From Candidatus Rhabdochlamydia sp. (GTDB lineage Bacteria > Chlamydiota > Chlamydiia > Chlamydiales > Rhabdochlamydiaceae), in NCBI GenBank assembly GCA_030044075.1, contig JASHWM010000023.1, forward strand, positions 1 through 8,286: DNA of 8,286 nucleotides, in the 5' to 3' direction. Positions 1 through 6,030 of this stretch are shown piece after piece (within the stretch, counting starts at the first letter, position 1; each line of letters opens with the position of its first letter). Both the position numbers and the translations under genes were made by a program. A model generated the notes under the pieces. The model was not told the DNA's origin. It did not search any database and worked only from the letters and a program-made list of their open reading frames with translations.

Positions 1-2
1 AC

Positions 3-446
3 CAGAAGATCACGATTTTCGATAAACTTAAGATCGCCCACCAGCTCGACAGCGACCGGATGGAGTTCATCCTGCAAAAAAGGGCAAACCTCGTCTACCC
101 GCAGATCGAAGAGCTTATGAAGCAAGACAATGTCCAGGAAGCAAAAGAAGCCATCGATTCGCTACTGTCATTATTTGTCAAAAGGTGTATGGAAGGCATC
201 TATGATGCAGATCCCAATATCGACACCAATTTTGGGTTTATCAGAAACCAGGCGGTCCAGTTTGATGTCGGCCGTTTTTCTATGGACACCGATGAAAAAA
301 AACCTGAAGTGTACACGCAGGAAATCGTTCGCATCACGGAGAAATTCTCACAGTGGCTGCAATCGCACTATCCTGAGCTAGCCGCACATCTCGATCAAAA
401 AATTCAAAACCTCTCAAATGAAGAAAATCCTCAAGTTCTCCGTTAA
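3..446 (+). CDS. Kinase-like paralogue family protein, copy 1 (5'-truncated by window edge)
   Basis: I do not recognise a named gene. The reading frame is open from the first complete codon at position 3, so this is the last 147 residues of a longer protein. The ATG at 60 is internal, because the 19 residues before it align with the two following genes. It is about 48% identical to copy 2 over 94 ungapped residues, counted by eye. It keeps the family's D-A-D-P (visible residues 68-71), N-F-G (76-78) and D-V-G (88-90) motifs. Their spacing resembles the catalytic loop and Mg-binding DFG motif of a protein-kinase-like fold; that is my inference. The N-terminal lobe lies outside the window. The end overlaps the start of copy 2 by 29 nt, which suggests one operon. 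A run of eight A at 295-302 does not break the frame. Confidence 0.85.
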   Translation, partial: QKITIFDKLKIAHQLDSDRMEFILQKRANLVYPQIEELMKQDNVQEAKEAIDSLLSLFVKRCMEGIYDADPNIDTNFGFIRNQAVQFDVGRFSMDTDEKKPEVYTQEIVRITEKFSQWLQSHYPELAAHLDQKIQNLSNEENPQVLR

Positions 447-1305
447 CATTCTTTTGATTTCTGGATTTGCTTACGGAGCAAAACTTGTCTCAAAAAGAGC
501 AACTGACAGTTTTACAATTACAAGCATTACGCAAAAAGTCTCCTATGAAACTTCCATGCCGCTTGGTCATTTTTCAAAAGAAGAGGCAGATCTTTTTGAG
601 GCCATCACAGACCAGAAGTTCTTTTATTTGGGAAAAGGCTCCCAATGCTTTGCATTCGTTTCTGATGATGGCGGCTATGTCATAAAATTCTTCAGAAAAA
701 ATCATTTCGCTTTGCCTTTTTTCTTAGAAAAGCTCCCTTTTTCTTTTCTTGAGAAAAAAAAGCTGAAGAAAAGCCTCGAGCTAAAAGAAGAGTTCTCAAG
801 CTACGAGATCGCATTTGATCAGTTAAGGGAGGAAACCGGCATCCTCTTTCTTCATCTGACCCCCTCTGACCACCTAAACAAAAAGATCATCATCGTCGAT
901 CGGCTCAATATCGAGCACGTGATCGATCTGGATAAGATCGAGTTCATGGTCCAAAAAAAGGGCGACCTGATCTATCCAACTCTTAATACCCTTATGCTGG
1001 AGAAAAAAGAGGACGAGGCAAAAGAGCTGATCTCCTCTCTCTTTGCAATCCTCAGGAAAAGAGCTGAAAAAGGGATCGTCGACGCCGATCCCAACGTAAG
1101 CAAAAACTTCGCTTGCATCGGGTCCCAGCCCATCCAAATAGACGTCGGCCGCTTTCGGATGCTAGGAGAGCAAGAAGAAATAGATGTTCATTTCCTCTAC
1201 AGGATGAGGGACGATTTCAGAGGGTGGCTTGCAAGCTATCACCCCGCTCTTATTGATCATTTTGATGAAGAATTCCAAAGGCTTGTTCAGAAAGGATTAT
1301 TTTAA
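418..1305 (+). CDS. Membrane-anchored kinase-like paralogue, copy 2
   Basis: No named family is recognised. The protein has 295 residues. Residues 5-22 form a hydrophobic segment after the basic start MKKILK, so it is a signal anchor or a cleavable leader. The rest looks globular and would lie outside the cytoplasm. Motifs in order are: Y70-L-G-K-G-S-Q near a glycine-rich loop, V88-I-K90 like the beta-3 lysine, E139-T-G141 in a charged helix like alpha-C, I174-E-F-M-V-Q as a hinge-like strand, D222-A-D-P225 with N230-F231 as a catalytic-loop-like stretch, and D242-V-G244 like DFG. The order and spacing suggest a divergent kinase fold, but the usual HRD histidine is absent and only about 50 residues follow DVG. 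The ATG at 418 has no clear Shine-Dalgarno and lies inside copy 1, so translation probably depends on coupling. The next Met (residue 47) would lose the hydrophobic segment, which copy 3 also has. Confidence 0.85.
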   Translation: MKKILKFSVNILLISGFAYGAKLVSKRATDSFTITSITQKVSYETSMPLGHFSKEEADLFEAITDQKFFYLGKGSQCFAFVSDDGGYVIKFFRKNHFALPFFLEKLPFSFLEKKKLKKSLELKEEFSSYEIAFDQLREETGILFLHLTPSDHLNKKIIIVDRLNIEHVIDLDKIEFMVQKKGDLIYPTLNTLMLEKKEDEAKELISSLFAILRKRAEKGIVDADPNVSKNFACIGSQPIQIDVGRFRMLGEQEEIDVHFLYRMRDDFRGWLASYHPALIDHFDEEFQRLVQKGLF

Positions 1306-2216
1306 TGAAGCTCGTAAAAAAATGTTCTATGTTTGCCCTAAAGGTTCTTTTGTTCCTCATAGGCTTTATCGCAGTCGAAAGGTTTTGCCATAGGCAGACC
1401 AATGGTTTTATGCTCCATAAGATCCAATCCGACCTCCCCTTTGATGCAAACCGGGAAGTGGCCCCATTGCCTGAAAAAGAGCATCAGGAGGTCATGCAAC
1501 GACTGGACCAGACCTATCACTACCTGAAGTGCGGCGGGCAGTTCTTCGCTTTTATCAGCGAAGATGGGACGACGATCATCAAATTTTTAAAGCTCCACCA
1601 TATGCGCCAGGTCGATTTCCTCAAAAGCTTGCACCTGCCAAAAATGATCGACATCTCTCAGATCAAAATTATGAGGTATAAGGCAAGGCGCTTCCATAGT
1701 ATCTTCAACAGCTGCAAGATCGCCTACGAGCATTTTAAAGATGAGACAGGCCTCCTCTATAGCCATCTCAACAAAACAGACGACCTTCATAAAATAATCA
1801 CCATTCGCGACAAACTAGGAATCTACCATAAGGTCGACCTGGACAAGACAGAGTTCCTCGTCCAGAAAAGGGCTGTCCTTGCCTCCAGTAAATTCCAAGA
1901 TATTATGAACCGTGGGGACACAGAAAATGCAAAAAAATGCATCGACAGCATGGTGGACCTGTTCATACACCGCTACCACAAAGGGATCCAAGACAAGGAC
2001 CCGGTCATTCGCAGGAACTTCGGCTATATCGAAGATACGGCGATCGAGATCGACCTTGGATCCTATTTCTTAGACGAGTCGATCAAAAATCCCGAAAACT
2101 ATAAGGCGAGGCTGGTCGAAGAAATGGTAAATTTCCAAAAATGGCTGAGCATCCACTACCCCGCTTTCACACCTTACCTAGAGGAAAAAATTTCCAAGGA
2201 ACTGGATAAAAATTAA
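1305..2216 (+). CDS. Membrane-anchored kinase-like paralogue, copy 3
   Basis: This 303-residue paralogue is more diverged from copies 1 and 2. Residues 8-25 form a hydrophobic membrane or signal segment. The shared skeleton is Y73-L..G-G-Q with FAF and DG, I91-I-K93, E147-T-G149, E183-F-L-V-Q, D230-K-D-P233, N238-F-G240 and D250-L-G252. The glycine loop differs from copy 2 (KCGGQ instead of GKGSQ), and the DVG motif is DLG. Start and stop of neighbours overlap as TAATG (1 nt), and an AAGGA at 1292-1296 lies 8 nt upstream of the ATG, so the start is well supported. It closes an apparent three-gene operon. No strong terminator follows; only an AT-rich stretch separates it from the next promoter. 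A kinase-like activity is inferred from motif order and is not shown. Confidence 0.88.
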   Translation: MKLVKKCSMFALKVLLFLIGFIAVERFCHRQTNGFMLHKIQSDLPFDANREVAPLPEKEHQEVMQRLDQTYHYLKCGGQFFAFISEDGTTIIKFLKLHHMRQVDFLKSLHLPKMIDISQIKIMRYKARRFHSIFNSCKIAYEHFKDETGLLYSHLNKTDDLHKIITIRDKLGIYHKVDLDKTEFLVQKRAVLASSKFQDIMNRGDTENAKKCIDSMVDLFIHRYHKGIQDKDPVIRRNFGYIEDTAIEIDLGSYFLDESIKNPENYKARLVEEMVNFQKWLSIHYPAFTPYLEEKISKELDKN

Positions 2217-2239
2217 TTTTTTGTAAAAAAGTAAAGATT

Positions 2240-2267
2240 TTGTTAAAAGTAAACTATTTATTAAAAT
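2240..2267 (+). promoter_or_regulatory. Probable sigma-70-type promoter of the Inc-like gene
   Basis: A TTGTTA box at 2240-2245 (4 of 6 to TTGACA) and a TAAAAT box at 2262-2267 (5 of 6 to TATAAT) are separated by 16 nt. They lie in the AT-rich gap after the paralogue operon. The following gene has a strong ribosome-binding site, GAGGAG at 2281-2286, 5 nt before its ATG. The call rests on consensus matching only. Confidence 0.5.
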
Positions 2268-2291
2268 CCGCCTTTTTTACGAGGAGAACTT

Positions 2292-3014
2292 ATGTCTAAT
2301 TCAGTAGGTGATGTCATGGGAGTGCTACCCCAAGCGATGGGTAGTTCTTTGAACGGATGCAGAGATTTATTTTTCGATCCCATCATATTAGCAAATGATG
2401 TGATCAGAAATCTCGGCTCTCAAGATAGCAGCCAGTGGCAAAGTTTTTATGATGGTGCTGTGGAAGCAAAGAACATTACAGGTTTCCCTGTTGCTCTTTT
2501 GGCTGCAGACAATTTGAAGGACAATGTCGTAGTGGTTGCCCAAGGGACAGACCGCCCTTCTTATTATGCTTCCCAAATTGTAGGGAACCTCGGCGATCTC
2601 ACAAAAGGATCTTGCGAGGGGATGAAATTCTTAAACCATCGCAATATCGTCTCTTTAGGGGATGGAGCCCAAGATATGCTTGGCAATGTAGCAAGCGGAG
2701 CGATGTTGACATCGGGCGTCGCCTATGGAGGCGCTGCTATTGCCGACATCGTCGATTCAAACAAGGCATTGAGCGACCCGCTTCTTGATGATGACGATAA
2801 AGCATTTGAGCAGATGCGATCGAACAGCTCTTGGATTGCGGTAGCAAAATGCATCTCCTATATCGCCTGCGCTGCCTTAGTGTTGACAGCAGCGATCTTT
2901 GGAGTTGTTTTTTCTCCATGGATCACTCTTACAGCTTCTGCAGCATCGTTATTATTGACCATAAGCCAATACTTTTACGATAGGCTGAGCGGCTACCAAG
3001 CTCTACGGGTTTAA
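2292..3014 (+). CDS. Inc-like protein with C-terminal bilobed hydrophobic domain
   Basis: This 240-residue protein has no homologue I can name. Residues 1-180 are mostly soluble, with a Ser/Gly-rich start lacking a classical signal peptide and an acidic stretch L165-D-D-D-D-K170. Residues 130-153 are small and mildly hydrophobic. Near the C-terminus two membrane segments (about 181-206 and 210-227) are joined by a very short S208-P-W210 turn, leaving a 13-residue tail. Such a closely spaced hairpin is the known hallmark of chlamydial inclusion-membrane (Inc) proteins. These are exported by type III secretion, and their uncleaved N-terminus carries the signal. I therefore infer a possible Inc or other hairpin membrane protein; bacterial membrane location is the alternative. 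The gene has its own promoter, a GAGGAG ribosome-binding site and an intrinsic terminator, so it is probably a single-gene transcript. Confidence 0.85.
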   Translation: MSNSVGDVMGVLPQAMGSSLNGCRDLFFDPIILANDVIRNLGSQDSSQWQSFYDGAVEAKNITGFPVALLAADNLKDNVVVVAQGTDRPSYYASQIVGNLGDLTKGSCEGMKFLNHRNIVSLGDGAQDMLGNVASGAMLTSGVAYGGAAIADIVDSNKALSDPLLDDDDKAFEQMRSNSSWIAVAKCISYIACAALVLTAAIFGVVFSPWITLTASAASLLLTISQYFYDRLSGYQALRV

Positions 3015-3018
3015 ATAA

Positions 3019-3050
3019 GAGGGAGTGGGACACCACTCCCTCCTTTTTTT
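3019..3050 (+). terminator. Intrinsic terminator, probably bidirectional
   Basis: A perfect 10-bp stem pairs 3019-3028 with 3033-3042 around the loop GACA and is followed by T7 at 3044-3050. It begins 5 nt after the stop of the Inc-like gene. On the minus strand the same stem is preceded by A7 and followed by TTATTT. It could therefore also end the ndk-marC-family transcript, whose stop codon (3049-3051) lies in the T tract. Confidence 0.9.
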
Positions 3051-3058
3051 AAGGAGGG
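3038..3058 (-). other. Alternative hairpin overlapping the terminator and the MarC-family stop codon
   Basis: Positions 3038-3045 (CCCTCCTT) are the exact reverse complement of 3051-3058 (AAGGAGGG), with five bases between. The stem shares its left arm with the terminator stem at 3019-3042, so the two hairpins exclude each other. It surrounds the TAA stop of the minus-strand membrane protein gene. A function is not established. Confidence 0.45.
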
Positions 3059-3687
3059 GCCCCAAGTCCTGGAAACAGACTGAGGATCCCTTTGGCAATA
3101 ATCTGCATTCCCATCGCCGACATGATCAATCCAGCAATTCTGTTGACAAGGTTGATCCCTGTTTGCCCAAGCATTTTTTCTATCGAAAAGGCAAAAAAGA
3201 GAAAACCTCCAATAAATATCCCGACAAGCGCGCAGCAGATCCCGATATAGACAAGGTCGAGGAAAGCTGGAAAAACAGTGACGGTCACGATCACTTTACT
3301 CATGGCCCCAGGACCTGCGATAATCGGGATCGCAAGAGGGACTACTGCGATAGACTCTTTATGGGTCGCTTCCTTTTCATCTTCCCTGGTCTGCCTGATA
3401 CGGCTCTGCTCTGCCCGCAACATCGAAAGGGCAAGCAGAAAGATCACAAATCCACCCGCCACCTGAAAAGCTCCCAGGCTAATGCCAAAGATTTCAAGGA
3501 AAAGAGGCCCTGTGAACGTAACGATCAGCAAGACGACGATAACGGCGATCCCCGTCGTTATCGCGATCTTATGCTTTTCTTCAGCGCTCCTCCCCTGACT
3601 GAGGGACAATAAGAATGACAGGCCGGATATGGGGTTGCAGATCACCAAAAGTGTGAAAAAAAAATTAACAAAATCTTCAAATGTCAT
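3049..3687 (-). CDS. MarC/YchE/YhgN (UPF0056) family membrane protein
   Basis: This 212-residue integral membrane protein matches the MarC family in length and motifs. There are about six hydrophobic segments (roughly 5-27, 41-62, 68-90, 113-137, 141-166 and 181-204). Family signatures include N18-P19 in the first segment, G72-A-F-Q-V-A-G-G79 in the third, V116-P-L-A-I-P and G125-P-G127 in the fourth, and N182-R-I-A-G-L in the last. A charged loop at about 91-112 joins the halves. The family's substrate is unknown; the early link to multiple antibiotic resistance in E. coli has not held up, so no drug-efflux role should be assumed. The start overlaps the ndk stop as ATGA (4 nt) and no good Shine-Dalgarno is seen, so translation is probably coupled. 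A T9 run occurs at codons 8-11. Confidence 0.93.
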   Translation of the reverse strand: MTFEDFVNFFFTLLVICNPISGLSFLLSLSQGRSAEEKHKIAITTGIAVIVVLLIVTFTGPLFLEIFGISLGAFQVAGGFVIFLLALSMLRAEQSRIRQTREDEKEATHKESIAVVPLAIPIIAGPGAMSKVIVTVTVFPAFLDLVYIGICCALVGIFIGGFLFFAFSIEKMLGQTGINLVNRIAGLIMSAMGMQIIAKGILSLFPGLGAPP

Positions 3688-4166
3688 GATTGCTCTGAAT
3701 AAATTTGTGACTCTGAAAAGAAAAATTTGATCTCTTTTCTCGCATTTTCCTCGCTATCAGAACCATGGACTGCGTTACTGTCAATGCTCTTGCCATATAA
3801 GGCCCTGATTGTCCCGGCTGCAGCTTTTTTGGGGTCGGTCGCTCCCATGATCTGACGATTGCGCGCAATCGCATCTTCTCCTTTAAGAACTTGAAGGACA
3901 ACAGGGCCTGAGGTCATGTAGGAAACAAGGTCAGGAAAAAATGGCTTCTCCTTAAGGGCGCTATAAAACTCTTCCACTTCCTTCTTGGAAAGTTTGGTCA
4001 TTCTCATCGCCACTACCTGCAAATTATTTTTTTCAAATATAGAAATGATGTCCCCAATATGCTGCTCTTTTACAGCGTCCGGTTTAATAATAGAGAGGGT
4101 CTCTTCGATTTTCGCTTCTGATAGAAGGGCCGTTCCAAGGGCAAGGGCAACAAGTAATTTTTTCAT
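3684..4166 (-). CDS. ndk: Nucleoside diphosphate kinase with an N-terminal signal peptide-like leader
   Basis: Ndk moves the gamma-phosphate from NTPs to NDPs through a phosphohistidine. The core is complete: K28-P-D30 near the start, F67-Y68, the A101-R-N-R104...G108-A-T-D nucleotide-site stretch, R121, and N131-A-V-H134-G-S-D with catalytic H134. At 160 residues it is about 18-20 longer than usual at the N-terminus. The extra part is a classical leader: K2-K3, a hydrophobic core at about 4-15, and S16-E-A18, which satisfies the -3/-1 rule for signal peptidase I. GAGG lies 5 nt before the ATG. No ATG, GTG or TTG occurs in frame between codon 1 and the core. By memory of the C. trachomatis protein, its Met1 aligns with I20 (ATC) here. 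It is first in a two-gene unit with the MarC-family gene. Catalytic function is certain by homology; export is inferred. Confidence 0.95.
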   Translation of the reverse strand: MKKLLVALALGTALLSEAKIEETLSIIKPDAVKEQHIGDIISIFEKNNLQVVAMRMTKLSKKEVEEFYSALKEKPFFPDLVSYMTSGPVVLQVLKGEDAIARNRQIMGATDPKKAAAGTIRALYGKSIDSNAVHGSDSEENARKEIKFFFSESQIYSEQS

Positions 4167-4171
4167 TAAAA

Positions 4172-4175
4172 CCTC
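4172..4175 (-). promoter_or_regulatory. Ribosome-binding site fixing the long ndk start
   Basis: GAGG on the minus strand, 5 nt before the ATG at 4166. It supports translation from the leader-containing start rather than from the usual Ndk N-terminus, where no standard start codon exists in frame. Confidence 0.75.
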
Positions 4176-4191
4176 ATAAAAAATTTATTTC

Positions 4192-4221
4192 TTCTCAGGA
4201 ATGGACCCTATGCCTTAAAAT
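4192..4221 (+). promoter_or_regulatory. Possible promoter for the yhhQ-tgt unit
   Basis: TTCTCA at 4192-4197 (4 of 6 to the -35 consensus) and TAAAAT at 4216-4221 (5 of 6 to the -10 consensus) are 18 nt apart. They lie in the 77-nt gap between the divergent ndk and yhhQ-family genes. The leader would be only about 16 nt and no clear Shine-Dalgarno precedes the ATG at 4244. A minus-strand TAGAAT (4234-4239) could be an ndk -10 box but has no good -35 partner. Confidence 0.35.
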
Positions 4222-4243
4222 GCTCTCTTTTTTATTCTAGTAA

Positions 4244-4903
4244 ATGAACGAAATCATCTTTTTTACCCACATCTTTTTTATCATCGCCTTTCTTTTCGGC
4301 GCCTTAAAAATTGGGAAGGAAGCGCTTTCCGCATATGTTATCTTGCAAGCGATCATTGCAAATCTTTTTGTCGTTAAGCAAATAACTCTATTTCAAAAAG
4401 AAGTCACTTGTAGCGACGTGTATATGGTCGGTTCTATTCTGGGAATGAACCTTTTGCAAGAGTACTTTGGAAAAGACACTGCAAAAAAGACCATGTGGAT
4501 CACATTTTACTGCATGATCTTTTTTTCTCTTACCTCTTATATCCATCTCGGGTACATTCCTAGCAAGCATGATACCACACACCAAGCATTTTTTTCTATC
4601 CTCTCGCAAGCTCCCAGGATCTTTCTTGCATCGGTGGCAACATTCTTCTTGGTGCAAAAGTTCGACATCCTTTTCTTCGGCATCCTGAAAAAGATGGCCC
4701 AGGATCGTTACTTGACTCTAAGGATCGTTGTTTCCCTCGTCCTCTCGCAACTTTTGGACACGGCGCTTTTCAGCTTCCTCGGGCTTTACGGGATTGCTTC
4801 TTCGATGTTTGACATCATCGTCCTGAGTTTCAGCATCAAACTGATCGTCATCTTTACTCTTGCCCCATTTGTAAAATTATCAAAACGTTTTGTACGAGCA
4901 TGA
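4244..4903 (+). CDS. yhhQ: YhhQ/VUT-family queuosine-precursor transporter
   Basis: This 219-residue polytopic inner-membrane protein matches the Vut_1 (YhhQ) family. It has six or seven hydrophobic segments, at about 3-21, 28-46, 56-72, 84-103, 125-147, 158-183 and 188-210. Family-like features include C56-S-D58-V-Y60 entering the third segment, the loop N69-L-L-Q-E-Y-F-G76, and the hallmark S168-Q-L-L-D172-T-A-L-F176. E. coli YhhQ imports the queuosine precursors preQ0/preQ1. In C. trachomatis a homologue has been linked to queuine uptake. Its stop overlaps the start of tgt as ATGA (4 nt), strong context for a shared pathway. Since the adjacent Tgt has queuine-type pocket residues, I infer queuine as the main substrate. 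No clear Shine-Dalgarno precedes the ATG; N-terminal MNEIIFF fits the family start. Confidence 0.88.
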   Translation: MNEIIFFTHIFFIIAFLFGALKIGKEALSAYVILQAIIANLFVVKQITLFQKEVTCSDVYMVGSILGMNLLQEYFGKDTAKKTMWITFYCMIFFSLTSYIHLGYIPSKHDTTHQAFFSILSQAPRIFLASVATFFLVQKFDILFFGILKKMAQDRYLTLRIVVSLVLSQLLDTALFSFLGLYGIASSMFDIIVLSFSIKLIVIFTLAPFVKLSKRFVRA

Positions 4904-6030
4904 CTTCATTTCGCTTTGAACTAATCCACACATCAAAAAAATCAAGGGCGCGCGTTGGAAGGATCCACACCCCTCATGGGATTATCGAAACACCAAACTT
5001 CGTCGCTGTGGGAACAAATGGAACGATCAAAGCGCTGGACAACGCCATGATCGACAAGATCGGGATCCAGCTGATGTTTTGCAACACCTATCATATGCTC
5101 CTTCAACCAGGTCCTGAGGTTGTAGAAAAAGCAGGAGGGCTTCATTCGTTTATTCGAAGAAAGCTCCCCATCATCACAGATTCCGGCGGCTTTCAAGTGT
5201 TTAGCTTGGCATACGGCTCTGTTGCCTCCGAGCTTAAAAGCAAGGGGACCAAAAAAAGCGAAGGGAGCGTTCTCAAGATCACAGAAGAAGGCGTCCTTTT
5301 CCGCTCCTACCGAGATGGTGCGAAGGTCCTTCTCACGCCTGAAAGTTCCATAGAAGCGCAAAAAGCGTTAGGGGCCGACATCATCATTCCTTTTGACGAG
5401 CTTCCCCCCTATCATGTGGACCCCTCTTCCCTTGAAACTTCTTTAGATAGGACGCACCGCTGGGAAGAACGTTCCCTGCTTGCCCACAAAAATAGTCCAA
5501 GAGGCCAGGCGATGTATGCAGTGGTCCATGGAGGGGTCAACACAGCGCTCAGAGAAAAAAGCTGCGCCTTTTTATCTAAGCTGGATTTCGATGGGTTTGC
5601 AATTGGAGGGAGCATGGGAAAGACAAAGCAGGAAATGCACTCCATGCTCCAATTTACCATGCCAAAGATCCCTGTTGAAAAACCAAACCACCTCCTTGGG
5701 ATCGGAGATCTGGAGTCCATTGAGCTTTCCGTGCCCCTTGGTATTGACACCTTCGATAGTTCCTATCCTACAAAAGCAGCGAGGCATGGCCTTTTGTTCA
5801 CAAAAGGCGGTAATGTCAAACTTGGAAAGAAAGAAAATAGTGTGAATTTTGGTCCGATCGACGAAAAGTGCTCCTGTCCGACCTGTCAAAATTATTCTCT
5901 TGCCTATTTGCACCATCTGGACAAAGCAAAAGAGATGACTGCGATGAGCCTTGCCTCCATCCATAACCTGCATTTTATGGTGGAGCTCATGCAAGATTAC
6001 AGGTCAAAGATCCTTCTTGATGAGATTTAG
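4900..6030 (+). CDS. tgt: tRNA-guanine transglycosylase, probably queuine-specific
   Basis: Tgt swaps guanine-34 in GUN-anticodon tRNAs for a 7-deazaguanine base. The length of 376 residues is normal. Catalytic features are intact: D94-S-G-G-F-Q98, the G281-I-D283-T-F-D286 motif with the nucleophile Asp, P290-T..A-A-R295 (RNA binding), and a zinc site C324-x-C326-x2-C329 with H355. Substrate-pocket positions differ from preQ1-type bacterial enzymes. The usual DEC is D166-E-L168, and GLAVGE is G237-S-M-G240-K, placing Gly where Zymomonas has Val233. Eukaryotic queuine enzymes also have Gly there and replace the Cys. The usual VQGG/S is V209-H210-G-G, an odd change. With the coupled transporter upstream this indicates salvage of host queuine. 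The start is set by the ATGA overlap with the yhhQ-family gene. Confidence 0.96.
   Translation: MTSFRFELIHTSKKSRARVGRIHTPHGIIETPNFVAVGTNGTIKALDNAMIDKIGIQLMFCNTYHMLLQPGPEVVEKAGGLHSFIRRKLPIITDSGGFQVFSLAYGSVASELKSKGTKKSEGSVLKITEEGVLFRSYRDGAKVLLTPESSIEAQKALGADIIIPFDELPPYHVDPSSLETSLDRTHRWEERSLLAHKNSPRGQAMYAVVHGGVNTALREKSCAFLSKLDFDGFAIGGSMGKTKQEMHSMLQFTMPKIPVEKPNHLLGIGDLESIELSVPLGIDTFDSSYPTKAARHGLLFTKGGNVKLGKKENSVNFGPIDEKCSCPTCQNYSLAYLHHLDKAKEMTAMSLASIHNLHFMVELMQDYRSKILLDEI

Noticed and set aside
60..446. ATG at 60 as the start of the first gene
   Set aside because: The frame is open back to the window edge, and the 19 residues before this ATG align with both neighbouring paralogues, so the gene begins upstream of the window.
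2207..2226. AAAATTAATTTT-like palindrome as a terminator of the paralogue operon
   Set aside because: The stem is short and made only of A-T pairs, too weak for an intrinsic terminator call.
3025..3612. 195-residue open frame on the plus strand opposite the MarC-family gene
   Set aside because: It is a low-complexity charged shadow of a gene with clear family motifs; no ribosome-binding site or homology is seen.
4167..4243. PreQ1 riboswitch upstream of the queuosine-precursor transporter
   Set aside because: The short leader lacks the compact C-rich hairpin and A-rich tail of preQ1 riboswitches, and a queuine importer would not be expected to use one.
4942..5994. Several long minus-strand open frames opposite tgt
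   Set aside because: tgt is unambiguous and intact on the plus strand; the antisense frames lack ribosome-binding sites and recognisable domains.
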